DNA of 64,000 bases from Owenia fusiformis (taxonomy: Eukaryota; Annelida; Polychaeta; Sabellida; Oweniidae), in NCBI GenBank assembly GCA_903813345.2, contig CAIIXF020000005.1, positions 30,631,375 through 30,695,374 of the forward strand, given 5' to 3'. Numbering within the stretch: the stretch's first letter is position 1; each line of letters opens with the position of its first letter. Shown in pieces: positions 52,644-63,077 of this stretch. The notes under the pieces were generated by a model that was not told the origin of the DNA, made no database searches, and was given only the letters and a program-made list of their open reading frames with translations. The position numbers and the translations under genes are program-made.

Positions 52644-52752
52644 AAGCTAAGTTCACACCAACGAAGCTTTGGTGGCGCTTTAAAGCAGCGTGCAAAGCTT
52701 TGCATGTCGCATTAAAACGCCATCAAAGCGCCATTGGTGTGAACTTAGCTTT
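52644..52752. mobile_element. 109-bp palindromic MITE
   Basis: AAGCTAAGTTCACACCAA at the left and its complement TTGGTGTGAACTTAGCTT at the right. GGCGCTTT and GCAAAGCTTTGC symmetry fills the centre. Confidence 0.8.
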
Positions 52753-53993
52753 TTTCATAGGGGTTGAATGAATTTGATTTCTCGAGAACTGCCAATATTT
52801 TGACACCATTTAAATAAAATAATAAATATAAATTAAAAAAAACAAAAATATGTTAGGTTGCGAGTTCAAGACCCGTGTGCTCCTTGTGTTTATACATTTA
52901 TTAATTATAATCTAACAATGAAAACAAATTTTGAAATCATTAGGTTTCAGGAAATCAGGCTTCATACCTTTTGCGATAGAGGGCTATTTTAAGTTAAAGG
53001 TACAGACACACTCTAGTTTTCTCTTAAGTAATGACAAGAAATGAAAAAATGGTCAGTTAGTGAGAATGAATCAGTAGTTTTGTATAAATACTGCATTGGT
53101 ATCTTATGGTTCAGCTGAATACACAAAAAAAGTTTAAGGATGGATCAACATCTAGATTCATGATTGAATGATGAAATATTTAGAAATGTAAACTTTAGAT
53201 ATGACAGGCCCCTATCTAAAAAAACAAAAATCTAATTCATAACGATCTGTAACTTGAAACAATACAAACTTGACTCAAATATGATTTTCTGAAAATATCA
53301 AATATTGAAAAAATTGCTCATCGAGGCAAGGTCCATATTGAATGTTAACTATCACCTTTTAAAATTTTTAAAGGCAATTAATTCAATTTCAAGCAATGGC
53401 AATCTTCTCAATCTTTGATGATTACAGAAAAAAGGGTTATTTCAAAGTTTATTCATAGTGCAAGCTACACATCGTTAGAATTAAAAACATGTTGGGGTAA
53501 TTTTGGATACTGTCCCTTACAGATAGTGTCCCTTTAATGAATCATTTAGTTTTGCCAAAGGTCAATATTGAGATATGCTGAGGGAGTCAAGTCTTTCAAT
53601 AATGTCATTTTTACTGAGTTGATTAAGAGATCTAAGTATAGGTTAAAGTAGCTCAACCTCTTACTCCAATCCCAAATTATGCCTAATTTTAAAAAATCAA
53701 TAACCTGTAAGAGTTATCAATAGCATTTTAATATTGTACAACATTTTCTGTAAATATCAAAGACATTGTTAACCTGGAAAGCAATTTTTATCACCATTTA
53801 AAATTTCACTTATTCAGTATTTTAAACATATTGTTCAAGCTTTGTTATTTTCAGAAAGTAATGTTGTATCAAAGTCCATCAAGAGTGTTAGTTACAGGTT
53901 GTACCAATTTAATTTTTGGGAGGTTAGAGGTTGAGACACTTCATGACCTGCAGAGAGATGATTTCAAACCCATTGATTTTTTCAAAGATATTT
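52753..53993. other. No gene seen
   Basis: AT-rich intergenic DNA between convergent genes; no long open frame and no clear repeat. Confidence 0.5.
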
Positions 53994-54135
53994 ACAGGGT
54001 GGGGCAAAAATCGTCTACATGTATATCTATTGTATAATTGATTGCTGCATGCCCTCCAGAATATTATTGGAAACTTTTTAAAATCATTATATCAAAACAG
54101 AACAAAAATATTGATATGTTTTTGGCTTACCCTGT
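53994..54135. mobile_element. 142-bp MITE, ACAGGGTGGGGCAAAAA ends
   Basis: ACAGGGTGGGGCAAAAA at the left; the right end is the inverse of ACAGGGTAAGCCAAAAA. Similar ends to 54699-54834. Confidence 0.6.
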
Positions 54136-54698
54136 CCTATTGTAGAATGTTTTGAAAATTAAGAAAAATTGTGAATTCAAGATATAAATGAGGAATCCTC
54201 ATTATACACACAATATTAAAGGACACAATTGTAATGTTAATCATATGATTTTAATTCATCTCATCCATCCATATTTACATTGATTCTACAAATAACATAT
54301 ATTTACAAATAATTCTAGTGTGTTTGATTAAATATAGAAATGAAACACTTGGACGGATATTGCTTTTAGATAAATAGTAATAAATAATGTCTTCACAAAA
54401 ATGTTAAATAAATTGTATGTTCATAAATTAAAACGTTTGAAGACCTGCATATGTACATAAAACACGCTTATCATGTTTGCTTCATAAAACCTTACACATT
54501 TCAATATATGCCATTAAGAAAATGAAAAGCAAAACTATCATACATTACCACACAAACTTTTGGACCATGTCATTTTGTCAATGTTTCCATAGTGATAGGA
54601 TATTTTGTATGGGATGGAGAAAGTTGAATAAAACTAGTATTTTGGCAAGATTGAAAACATGACATGGTCCCTAATAGCAACATATCATCAAATCATTG

Positions 54699-54834
54699 AC
54701 AGGGTGGGCAAAAAACTGTTAACACTTTCGTAAACATTTTCATATTTACCAATGCTTTTGAAACCACATAAACCCAGCATTTGACTATGAGATCAGCAAA
54801 ATTACTAAAGTGTTGACAGTTGAGGCTTCCCTGT
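54699..54834. mobile_element. 136-bp MITE related to 53994-54135
   Basis: ACAGGGTGGGCAAAAAACTG, TTAACACTTTCG at the left; the inverse of ACAGGGAAGCCTCAACTGTC, AACACTTTAG at the right. The ends recall mariner-type termini, but a TA duplication is not clear. Confidence 0.65.
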
Positions 54835-55285
54835 AATTGTCAGTAATTTGAAAACATATTTCAACATAAAAATGGAAAACACATTGAAGTATATTCACTA
54901 AAGGCACATGTTTGCTAAAAGTAAACTAATATTTCAAAATATGACTAGAATATTTCTATCCTGAAAATGTCAAATTAAATTTTCTGAATGTATCACATGA
55001 TTTGTCTACTTTTCGATTGAGTTACCCCAATGTGAAACTAAACTTATTTTTCGTAAACTAATTGTTAGAAATTGCACACTGAATCACTGACTGGCATACC
55101 TCTGTGTTTGTCAGAGAATAATAATGTTCGTAAGTTCATAAACTGTCTCGATTTTGTTTTCTTTTATCACCTTATGAGGTTTGAATTTTCCTTTTAATTC
55201 TTTGCATCTTTTATACTGTTCTGTACTAATCTTTCTCACTTTTGTTTTATAATGTCTCGGTTATAATGTCAGTTCAGTCTTGTAG

Positions 55286-58200
55286 TTAGATTATAGTGCA
55301 AGCTCTGGAGGAGGCCTCTGATTCGCCTTTTTTAGGTTTCCATTTGTCCATACTTGTCACTGAAGAATTAGACCTCAAACTGGCAGTACTGCTGTTAAGG
55401 GAACTTCTGCTTTTGCTTCTAGGGGTGGATGCTGTTCCATTGACGTGAACAGGGAACTTCCTCTCCAAGTCCTTAACTCGTTTCTGACTTTCTTTCAATT
55501 CACGCTCCATTATTCTTAACTTCTTGGCCTTCAATTTTTCTTCCTCTTTAACATTGTTCAAGTGTCCTTCAAGCTCTTGGATTTTTGATTGGTCAACATC
55601 TTGCTCTGTAACAGTGTTCACGGTTACTGCCTTAGCCACACGTAGTTCTTCTTCTAGTTGTTTAATGTAATCTTCCTTTTTGTCCACAGAGGGAATGATA
55701 TCTTTTAGTTTATCAGATTCATTATCAGAATCACCTTTGCCTGAATCTGTCTCAGAAAGTTTTGGTTGTTTGTCTTCAGTCATTTCTGTGGGTTTGTCTT
55801 TTGGAGTCACTGGTCGTTTTGGAGTTTCTGGTTGCTTTTCTCCTGTCTTGGGCCTGGATGGAGTTTCTGGTCGCTTTTCCTCTGTCACCTCCTCAGTTGT
55901 GACTTTTGGTGTCGCAGGTCGTTTTTCTCCTGTCTTGGGCCGTGATGGAGTTTCGGGTCGCTTTTCTCCTGTCTTAGGCCTGGATGGAGTTTCTGGTCGT
56001 TTCTCTCCAGATGTAGGTCGTGTTGGTGTCTCTGGTCGCTTTTCATCTGTTACCTCCTCAGTTGTGACTTTTGGTGTCGCAGGTCGCTTTTCTCCTGTCT
56101 TGGGCCGTGATGGAGTTTCGGGTCGCTTTTCTCCTGTCTTAGGCCTGGATGGAGTTTCTGGTCGCTTTTCTCCAGATGTAGGTCGTGTTGGTGTCTCTGG
56201 TCGCTTTTCATCTGTTACCTCCTCAGTTGTGACTTTTGGTGTCACAGGTCGTTTTTCTCCTGTCTTGGGCCTGGATGGAGTTTCTGGTCGCTTTTCTCCT
56301 GTCTTGGGCCTGGATGGAGTTTCTGGTCGCTTTTCCTCTGTCACCTCCTCAGTTGTGACTTTTGGTGTCGCAGGTCGCTTTTCTCCTGTCTTGGGCCGTG
56401 ATGGAGTTTCGGGTCGCTTTTCTCCTGTCTTAGGCCTGGATGGAGTTTCTGGTCGCTTTTTTCCAGATGTAGGTCGTGTTGGTGTCTCTGGTCGCTTTTC
56501 ATCTGTTACCTCCTCAGTTGAGACTTTTGGTGTCGCAGGTCGCTTTTCTCCTGTCTTGGGCCTGGATGGAGTTTCTGGTCGCTTTTCTCCTGTCTTGGGC
56601 CTAGATGGAGTTTCTTGTCGCTTTTCTCCTGTCTTAGGCCTGGATGGAGTTTCTGGTCGCTTTTCTCCTGTCTTAGGCCTGGATGGAGTTTCTGGTCGCT
56701 TTTCTCCAGATGTAGGTCGTGTTGGTGTCTCTGGTCGCTTTTCATCTGTTACCTCCTCAGTTGAGACTTTTGGTGTCGCAGGTCGCTTTTCTCCTGTCTT
56801 GGGCCTGGATGGAGTTTCTGGTCGCTTTTCTCCTGTCTTGGGCCTAGATGGAGTTTCTGGTCGCTTTTCTCCTGTCTTAGGCCTGGATGGAGTTTCGGGT
56901 CGCTTTTCTCCTGTCTTAGGCCTGGATGGAGTTTCTGGTCGCTTTTCTCCAGATGTAGGTCGTGTTGGTGTCTCTGGTCGCTTTTCATCTGTTACCTCCT
57001 CAGTTGTGACTTTTGGTGTCATAGGTCGCTTTTCTCCTGTCTTGGGCCTGGATGGAGTTTCTGGTCGCTTTTCTCCTGTCTTGGGCCTAGATGGAGTTTC
57101 TGGCCGTTTTTCTCCTGTCTTAGGTCTGGATGGAGTTTCTGGTCGTTTCTCTCCAGATGTAGGTCGTGTTGGTGTCTCTGGTCGCTTTTCATCTGTTACC
57201 TCCTCAGTTGTGACTTTTGGTGTCATAGGTCGCTTTTCTCCTGTCTTGGGCCTAGATGGAGTTTCTGGTCGCTTTTCTCCTGTCTTAGGCCTGGATGGAG
57301 TTTCTGGTCGTTTCTCTCCAGATGTAGGCCGTGTTGGTGTCTCTGGTCGCTTTTCATCTGTTACCTCCTCAGTTGTTACTTTTGGTGTTGCAGGTCGCTT
57401 TTCTCCTGTCTTGGGCCTGGATGGAGTTTCTGGTCGCTTATCCCCTGTCTTGGGCCTGGATGGAGTTCCTGGTCGCTTTTCCCCAGTTTTGGGCCTCACT
57501 GGAGTTTCTGGTCGCTTTTCTCCTGTCTTGGGCCTGGATGGAGTCTCTGGACAATTTTCTTCAGTTTCACCTGGTGCTAATTCTGAAGCCTCAGCTGGTT
57601 TTTCCTCAGTGGTTTCAGCTGGTGCTTCTTCTGTTGTCTCAGCTGGTTTTTCCTCAGTGGTTTCAGCTGGTATTTCTTCTGTAGTCTCAGTTGGTTTTTC
57701 CACAGTGGTTTGAGCTGGGGCTTCTTCTGCTGTTTCATCTGGTTTTTCCACTGTGGTTTCAGCTGGTGTTTCTTCTATGGATTCAGCAGCTGTTTCTTCT
57801 GTAGTTTCAGTGGGTGTTTCCTCTGTTGTTTCAGCAGGTTTGTCATCAGTGGTTTCAGCAGGTGTTTCTTCTGTAGTTTCAGCAGGTTTGTCTTCTGTAG
57901 CTTCTGCGGGTGTTTCTTCTGTAGTTTCAGCGGGTGTTTCCTCTGTTGTTTCAGCAGGTTTGTCATCAGTGGTTTCAGCAGGCGTTTCCTCTGTTGTTTC
58001 AGCAGGTTTGTCATCAGTGGTTTCAGCAGGTGTCTCTTCTGAAGTCTCAGCGGGTTTTTCTTCTGTAGTTTCAGACGGTTTGTCTTCTGTAGTTTCTGAG
58101 GGTGTTTCTTCTGTAGTTTCAGTGGGTGTTTCCTCTGTTGTTTCAGCAGGTTTGTCATCAGTGGTTTCAGCAGGTATTTCTTCTGTAGTTTCAGCAGGTT

Positions 58201-58897
58201 TGTCTTCTGTAGCTTCTGCGGGTGTTTCTTCCGTAGTTTCAGCGGGTGTTTCCTCTGTTGTTTCAGCAGGTTTGACATTAGTGGTTTCAGCAGGCGTTTC
58301 CTCTGTTGTTTCAGCAGGTTTGTCATCAGTGGTTTCAGAAGGTGTCTCTTCTGAAACCTCAGCGGGTTTTTCTTCTGTAGTTTTAGATGGTTTGTCTTCT
58401 GTAGTTTCTGTGGGTTTTTCTTCTGTAGTTTCAGATGGTTTGTCTTCTGTAGTTTCTGCGGGTGTTTCTTCTGTAGTTTCAGCAGGTTTGTCATCAGTGG
58501 TTTCAGCAGGTGTTTCTTCTGTAGTTTCAGCAGGTTTGTCTTCTGTAGTTTCAGCGGGTGTTTCTTCTGTTGTTTCAGCAGGTTTGTCATCAGTGGTTTC
58601 AGTAGGTGTTTCTTCTGTAGTTTCTGCTGATGTTTCTTCTGTTGTTTCCAAGGGTTTGTCTTCTGTAGTCTCAGCGGGTTTTTCTTCTGTAGTTTCAGCA
58701 GGTTTGTCTTCTGTAGTTTCTGTGGGTGTTTCTTCTGTAGTTTCAGCGGGTTTTTCTTCTGTAGTTTCAGCAGCTTTTTCCTCTGTGGTTTCAGCAGGTG
58801 TTTCTTCTGCAGTTTTAGAGGGTTTGTTATCAGTAGTCTCAGCAGGAGTACCTTCGACTGGAGTTTCTACTGCTGTTTCTTCTGTTTTGTCTGCCAT
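55286..58897 (-). CDS. 1203-aa repeat protein with coiled coil and C-terminal CaaX box
   Basis: One long exon. Residues 1 to about 450 are acidic Thr/Glu/Pro repeats (PAETTEEKPAETTEDK type). About 450-1050 are basic PETPSRPKTGEKR units (13 aa) punctuated nine times by TPKVTTEEVTDEKR. About 1070-1150 is a heptad-rich coiled coil (YIKQLEEELRVAKA..., RIMERELKESQKRVKDLE). A Ser/Arg-rich tail ends SSRACTII, a CaaX box predicting prenylation and membrane anchoring. The many T-P and S-R-P sites suggest proline-directed phosphorylation. An acceptor (TGTTTTTGCAG, ends at 58918) lies 20 bases before the ATG, so a leader exon exists upstream. The order of parts, with a coiled coil and CaaX box, recalls paralemmin-like or cytoskeletal cortex proteins only loosely. 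Family unknown. Confidence 0.88.
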   Translation of the reverse strand: MADKTEETAVETPVEGTPAETTDNKPSKTAEETPAETTEEKAAETTEEKPAETTEETPTETTEDKPAETTEEKPAETTEDKPLETTEETSAETTEETPTETTDDKPAETTEETPAETTEDKPAETTEETPAETTDDKPAETTEETPAETTEDKPSETTEEKPTETTEDKPSKTTEEKPAEVSEETPSETTDDKPAETTEETPAETTNVKPAETTEETPAETTEETPAEATEDKPAETTEEIPAETTDDKPAETTEETPTETTEETPSETTEDKPSETTEEKPAETSEETPAETTDDKPAETTEETPAETTDDKPAETTEETPAETTEETPAEATEDKPAETTEETPAETTDDKPAETTEETPTETTEETAAESIEETPAETTVEKPDETAEEAPAQTTVEKPTETTEEIPAETTEEKPAETTEEAPAETTEEKPAEASELAPGETEENCPETPSRPKTGEKRPETPVRPKTGEKRPGTPSRPKTGDKRPETPSRPKTGEKRPATPKVTTEEVTDEKRPETPTRPTSGEKRPETPSRPKTGEKRPETPSRPKTGEKRPMTPKVTTEEVTDEKRPETPTRPTSGEKRPETPSRPKTGEKRPETPSRPKTGEKRPETPSRPKTGEKRPMTPKVTTEEVTDEKRPETPTRPTSGEKRPETPSRPKTGEKRPETPSRPKTGEKRPETPSRPKTGEKRPETPSRPKTGEKRPATPKVSTEEVTDEKRPETPTRPTSGEKRPETPSRPKTGEKRPETPSRPKTGEKRQETPSRPKTGEKRPETPSRPKTGEKRPATPKVSTEEVTDEKRPETPTRPTSGKKRPETPSRPKTGEKRPETPSRPKTGEKRPATPKVTTEEVTEEKRPETPSRPKTGEKRPETPSRPKTGEKRPVTPKVTTEEVTDEKRPETPTRPTSGEKRPETPSRPKTGEKRPETPSRPKTGEKRPATPKVTTEEVTDEKRPETPTRPTSGEKRPETPSRPKTGEKRPETPSRPKTGEKRPATPKVTTEEVTEEKRPETPSRPKTGEKQPETPKRPVTPKDKPTEMTEDKQPKLSETDSGKGDSDNESDKLKDIIPSVDKKEDYIKQLEEELRVAKAVTVNTVTEQDVDQSKIQELEGHLNNVKEEEKLKAKKLRIMERELKESQKRVKDLERKFPVHVNGTASTPRSKSRSSLNSSTASLRSNSSVTSMDKWKPKKGESEASSRACTII

Positions 58898-59544
58898 GGC
58901 TTCTTTTGATTAGTTATCTGCAAAAACATAACAAATAGGTTTTATTACTATAATCTAGGATTAACATGTTATAACATCCAAACTTAAACAAACACCATGG
59001 CTCAATCTTTGTTGAGAACAGAAAATATTTATTCTTAACTTATTGTGAAAACTTGTTATAAATATTTCTAGAAGTGAATAATTATTCTGAAAAGTTGTCA
59101 TGAACATTTCTAAAAGTGGGATCTCTAAGAAATATTTACTTTTATATACTGCAACACCAAATAATCTATACTGTAGGTATTGTATAAGATTCATGTTTGA
59201 TAAAAAGGTATAATATACAACCCCCTCCGAAAGTTTGGCAATCAAGTCCCTATATAATAACATGATGATGAACCCTGTTTAATATGATTTTGAATTTTTC
59301 ATCAAATAATATTTGAAAAATGCAGAATAAACATTTACTATAACACATGATCCAATGGGGAAGGTGAAGTTTCCAAACTATTGGAAGAGAGTGTATCTTA
59401 TAATTGTTTTCATGGTAGTTTATACAATATGCTATGCTGATCTATATTATGAAGTTATGTATTTTGTAATTTACCAAAATAATCAAGTCAACTTAATGAT
59501 GGATTATGTTGCTAAGTAACATCATTGTTTTTATGTAAACAGTA

Positions 59545-59700
59545 CAGTAAAGCCTGTTTTACCATAATGCCACTTGGACTAGTGTTTGGATTGACAGTTG
59601 GTCAAATATCAAGTTTATTAACATTGAAATCTATGGGACAGAACAAAATGTTCAAATTGAGAGGTGTTCAAGTTATAGAGGTGTTCGGATATACATATTT
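59545..59700. repeat. AGGTGTTC-type interspersed repeat
   Basis: ACAGTAAAGCCTGTTTTACC, TTGAGAGGTGTTCAAGTTAT, AGAGGTGTTCGG; same family as 28733-28920. It lies in the leader intron of the CaaX gene. Confidence 0.5.
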
Positions 59701-60335
59701 TACAATACATTTAAAAAATGCTTAAAAGCAAAAGAAAACTGCTTGATACTTTTTAAGCTAATAATTGTTACACTGTAAATTCTCAACAATATTTACATAA
59801 TCTGATAATGATAAGTTAAAATTCAGTCATATACACATTTTTGTCAATCTAAAAGCAGTATCAGAGCAGAAGCGGTAAATTGAAAATGATACAATAGGAA
59901 ACATAAAACTGTTTATTGTGACATGATTGCTTGATAAAAATGTTAATTCAGTGTGTGTTTTATCATCATTTTGAAGTAAAGGAATTCAAAAATATTACAA
60001 GCAAACATGGTGCAACAGTCAAGACTATGTTTTAAATGCAACATTTGTGCAATGGTACCATACTTTTGCTGATTTTAAATTGACAAAATGTGTTATGACA
60101 ATTAATATAGGGTGAGTTAGTTTTCCAAAGTGTGTTTTTCTACCTAAATTTTAGATTGAATTTTATATTGATACCATGGGTCTTGCTTTCAGATACTGTA
60201 GTTAATATTAAAAATGATGTTCCCAGTGATGAATCTCTAATTCTAGCTTTTATTAAACATATACAATTTTGGAGTCCCGCTATTTTTAAGTTTAACTTTG
60301 AAATGACATTTCTCTAATAAGTTCACTGAAATTCC

Positions 60336-61032
60336 AAAGGATTGGTATCGATATGGTGAACTGAATTCAACAATGTTTTTCTCTTAAACCAACTATTGAA
60401 AACATTCGGTAAAAAACACAGTCCTTTATGTAATGTTGACTGACTGACAACAACGAAAATTATTTATATGTATATTATATAACTGTTTTTGTTAACATTT
60501 TTTTGTTTTTTAGAGCAATTGTTTTTTGTTCCTTCTACTAATTCTTGAGAATGAAATTAAATTTTTCCAAACCTTGTTGGATCAAAATAGCACATACATT
60601 TTCTTAGACCTCTCAATATTATAGTTATACAAAGGAAAGTTTGGTTGATTTAACAAAAAGTATTCAAAAAATTAAAACAAAAATCCCCAAAATAGATAAT
60701 AAATTAAGATAAACCTTTTTTCGTTAACAAGATACTTTTTTAAATCAACAAAACTTTCCTTTGTACAATTACAATATTGAGAGACCTGAGCATGTTGTGT
60801 TTATGACATTTTGTTTCAATGAGGTTCGGATAGATGTTTCATTTCATTCCGAACATATGATACCAAGAGCAAAAGAAGTGTCTGATGTGTTTTCTAAAAC
60901 AATGTAGAGAAAAACTGTTACCATTCAAAAGATGACCATTAAATTGACGATGTGTAAAATTTTCAGAACTTTTTGATGACTGGTTAAGAGAAGCATGTGT
61001 TCAAAAAGTTCACCATATCGATAACAATCCTG
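60336..61032. mobile_element. TIR element, copy B (about 690 bp)
   Basis: Ends AAAGGATTGGTATCGATATG...GTGAACT and the inverse AGTTCACCATATCGATAACA. It carries an extra internal palindrome absent from copy A: ACCTCTCAATATTATAGTTA...CAAAGGAAAGTTT near 60610 and its complement near 60740-60785. Confidence 0.85.
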
Positions 61033-61219
61033 TCAAAAAATCATTCCCATATTCCAAGGTAAATATTCATATTAAAGTTACATCAAGTATTATGCACAAT
61101 TTGAGCATTACAAGGTTTGTATAAATCAACTGCATGGTATTTTTGTATGCAAAATAAACAATTACTGATGATTGGACCAAACCTATAGAGAAGATACATG
61201 TGGCCAATGAAGTACTTAC

Positions 61220-61368
61220 AAGTTATGGTATACAGTTAATCCAATGAGTTCTTGAAAATATCGTTTTAATGTATCCTTTGTAGATATCTTTCGTTGGCTA
61301 TAATAATCCTCGATGTCCAAATCCACGTCCAACAAGTTCAATGCAAGTTACGAGGCCAGATCCCGGAA
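61220..61368 (-). other. Predicted non-coding leader exon of the CaaX repeat protein
   Basis: On the minus strand a donor CTT|GTAAGTA ends an exon at 61220. Upstream, TATAAA (61394-61399) predicts a start of transcription near 61368. The intron 61219-58918 would end at the acceptor just before the ATG of the 1203-aa protein. The stretch is less AT-rich than its surroundings. No cDNA is available to confirm it. Confidence 0.4.
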
Positions 61369-61393
61369 TGACAACACTAAATCCAAACGCTGA

Positions 61394-61399
61394 TTTATA
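61394..61399 (-). promoter_or_regulatory. TATA box proposed for the CaaX repeat gene
   Basis: TATAAA on the minus strand in the context GCTATAAATCAGCG, about 26-30 bases upstream of the proposed start and 174 bases upstream of a GTAAGT donor. In AT-rich DNA the motif alone is weak; the combination with the donor makes the case. Confidence 0.35.
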
Positions 61400-61499
61400 G
61401 CTTTGATGTTGCAGTATTTGCCCCGTTGCTGTGTTTCACTAGAGTCTCTATTTACCTTGAAGATCTCAAACACTTCTCGGTGTCTCTATGTATTACTAT

Positions 61500-61906
61500 T
61501 TGATCAAATGTTATACTTAGTTACATATACCTAATTAGAAAACATGCACTCAGCTTGGCTTGTATTTGTGCATCAAATAGTATGTGGGTTTAGTGTTGGT
61601 ATATGACACATGTTAAATGGTGACAACTACGTCCAATGTCTTGTAAGTCTACATGTTACTTGCATTACCACTTCCTCAAGAACAACTAAGATCTATAGAA
61701 TTTACAGACAAGATACAGTTAGTCAGTAGTGGAACAAATATGAAAATGAAATAAAATCTTCAGTACATCGTTAAATTAAACATCTCTTCAAAACTACTAA
61801 CAGTGATTTCAAAACCCTCCTTATGTAACTATTAAAACAGCATCGTTGCTATCATTCTTATTTATAAATTGATATAACTGTATAACATTTCCTGACATTT
61901 GTGAGC
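61500..61906. other. No gene seen
   Basis: AT-rich sequence upstream of the proposed CaaX-gene promoter; no further motif is supported. Confidence 0.5.
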
Positions 61907-62040
61907 ATCAACATGCAAAATGTCACCACCTGCCATTTGTTACAGACACCATACACTTAACACCAACCACAAAACACTATCAAAAAAGATTTGGAGACGA
62001 TAACAATATGTCACCACTTTTAGGTGGCGACATAAAAACA
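61907..62040 (-). mobile_element. GTCACCAC-hairpin element, copy 11
   Basis: Minus-strand copy: AACATGCAAAATGTCACCAC, TGCCATTTGTTACAGACACC, ATAACAATATGTCACCAC, TTTTAGGTGGCGACATAAAA. Confidence 0.85.
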
Positions 62041-62394
62041 TGAGCAATGGAGGATTGAAGAAATATGAGTTTAATTTTGGTATATTTCATATATTTTGTA
62101 GCATAGTCTTAGTCTCTGCACAGCCTTACAATAAATACATTCAAATATTTTTCCACAATTGCTTACAATGCACTTGTGGTGATTCACACTTGAAGATCCC
62201 ATTTGGACAACAGGAACATTGAAATAAGTGATTGTACACCTATCATTATGAATACATGTAAGTAAAAAATTCTATTTACATTTTTCAGGAAAACATCATA
62301 CATGCTAACTCTAATTGGCTATTCTTGAAGCATTTGAAAATGTTCAATTAAATTGCTGCGAAACCTGTGTACTTTGAACGCCTATAGAGCCACA

Positions 62395-62640
62395 AAAATG
62401 TGTTCACTGTTGGTAGGTGTTCATTAGAGACAGGTGTTCACTAGAGAAAGGTGTACACTGAGACAGGTTTTACCGTACAAGTGGAACCCTTTGTTACCTT
62501 TACGTAGTGTTCCACTTGGGAGGTGTTCTACCTACAGAAGTTAATTTTACATTCATTAGTTGATTGGTAACTTTTAAGTTAAAACTTTCCAATTACGAAG
62601 GTGTTCTACCAAGAGAGGTATTTCACTTCACAGGTTATCT
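62395..62640. repeat. AGGTGTTC-type interspersed repeat
   Basis: Runs of (A/T)GTGTTCACT..AGAGA, then ACAGGTTTTACCGTACAAGT, TTCCACTTGGGAGGTGTTCT. The second half matches 28733-28920. Confidence 0.6.
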
Positions 62641-62989
62641 GACTCATATACTTTACTTCTACTAATTTGTGGCCATTTTAATTTGGTGGATCTGTCAAAT
62701 TGTTAAAGTCTGCCAAGTTAAGTCGCCTCCAAATTCCCCAGTAATTCTAGTGCCATGTAAATTGGTACCATTAGTACATTATAACATTGCAAGTTGGCAA
62801 AATTAAGTAGCCACAAAATATAGAAAAATAGCAAATCCACCAAAATAAGTTGTGCAAAGTAAGTAAAAGTACAGTATATGTAACAATTGTAAACAACTAC
62901 ATTGTAATGTTCAAACATCTCAAAAATCAGAAAATCCAAAAAACAGCCTCTATTAGGGTAATGTTTACTCTGAATATTTCAATGTGGTT

Positions 62990-63077
62990 GTTTATAATTG
63001 TGGGTACAGATTTTGTTTGACAATTCTGGGTATAGATTTTGTTTAACAATTCTGGGTATTGATTTTGTTTGACAGAG
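62990..63077. repeat. Three-copy ~30-bp tandem repeat
   Basis: (T/A)TTGTGGGTACAGATTTTG-, TTCTGGGTATAGATTTTG- and TTCTGGGTATTGATTTTG- units, each followed by TTT(G/A)ACA. Confidence 0.75.

Noticed and set aside
52855-52885. tRNA B-box-like sequence GCGAGTTCAAGACCCGTG
   Set aside because: No A box, cloverleaf or SINE body around it.
55680-57713. 677-codon open frame on the plus strand (and others of 386 and 110 codons at 57710-58913)
   Set aside because: Antisense shadows of the repeat protein. The 39-bp and 33-bp coding units are multiples of three and free of stops on the opposite strand. They contain only repeats (SGRFSPVLGLDGV, SSVVSAG) with no independent features.
57775-58590. 271-codon minus-strand frame and two 79-codon minus-strand frames at 56506-56988
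   Set aside because: Frame-shifted readings of the same coding repeats (KLQKTNLLK, SDQKLHPG). The true frame has the ATG, coiled coil and CaaX end.
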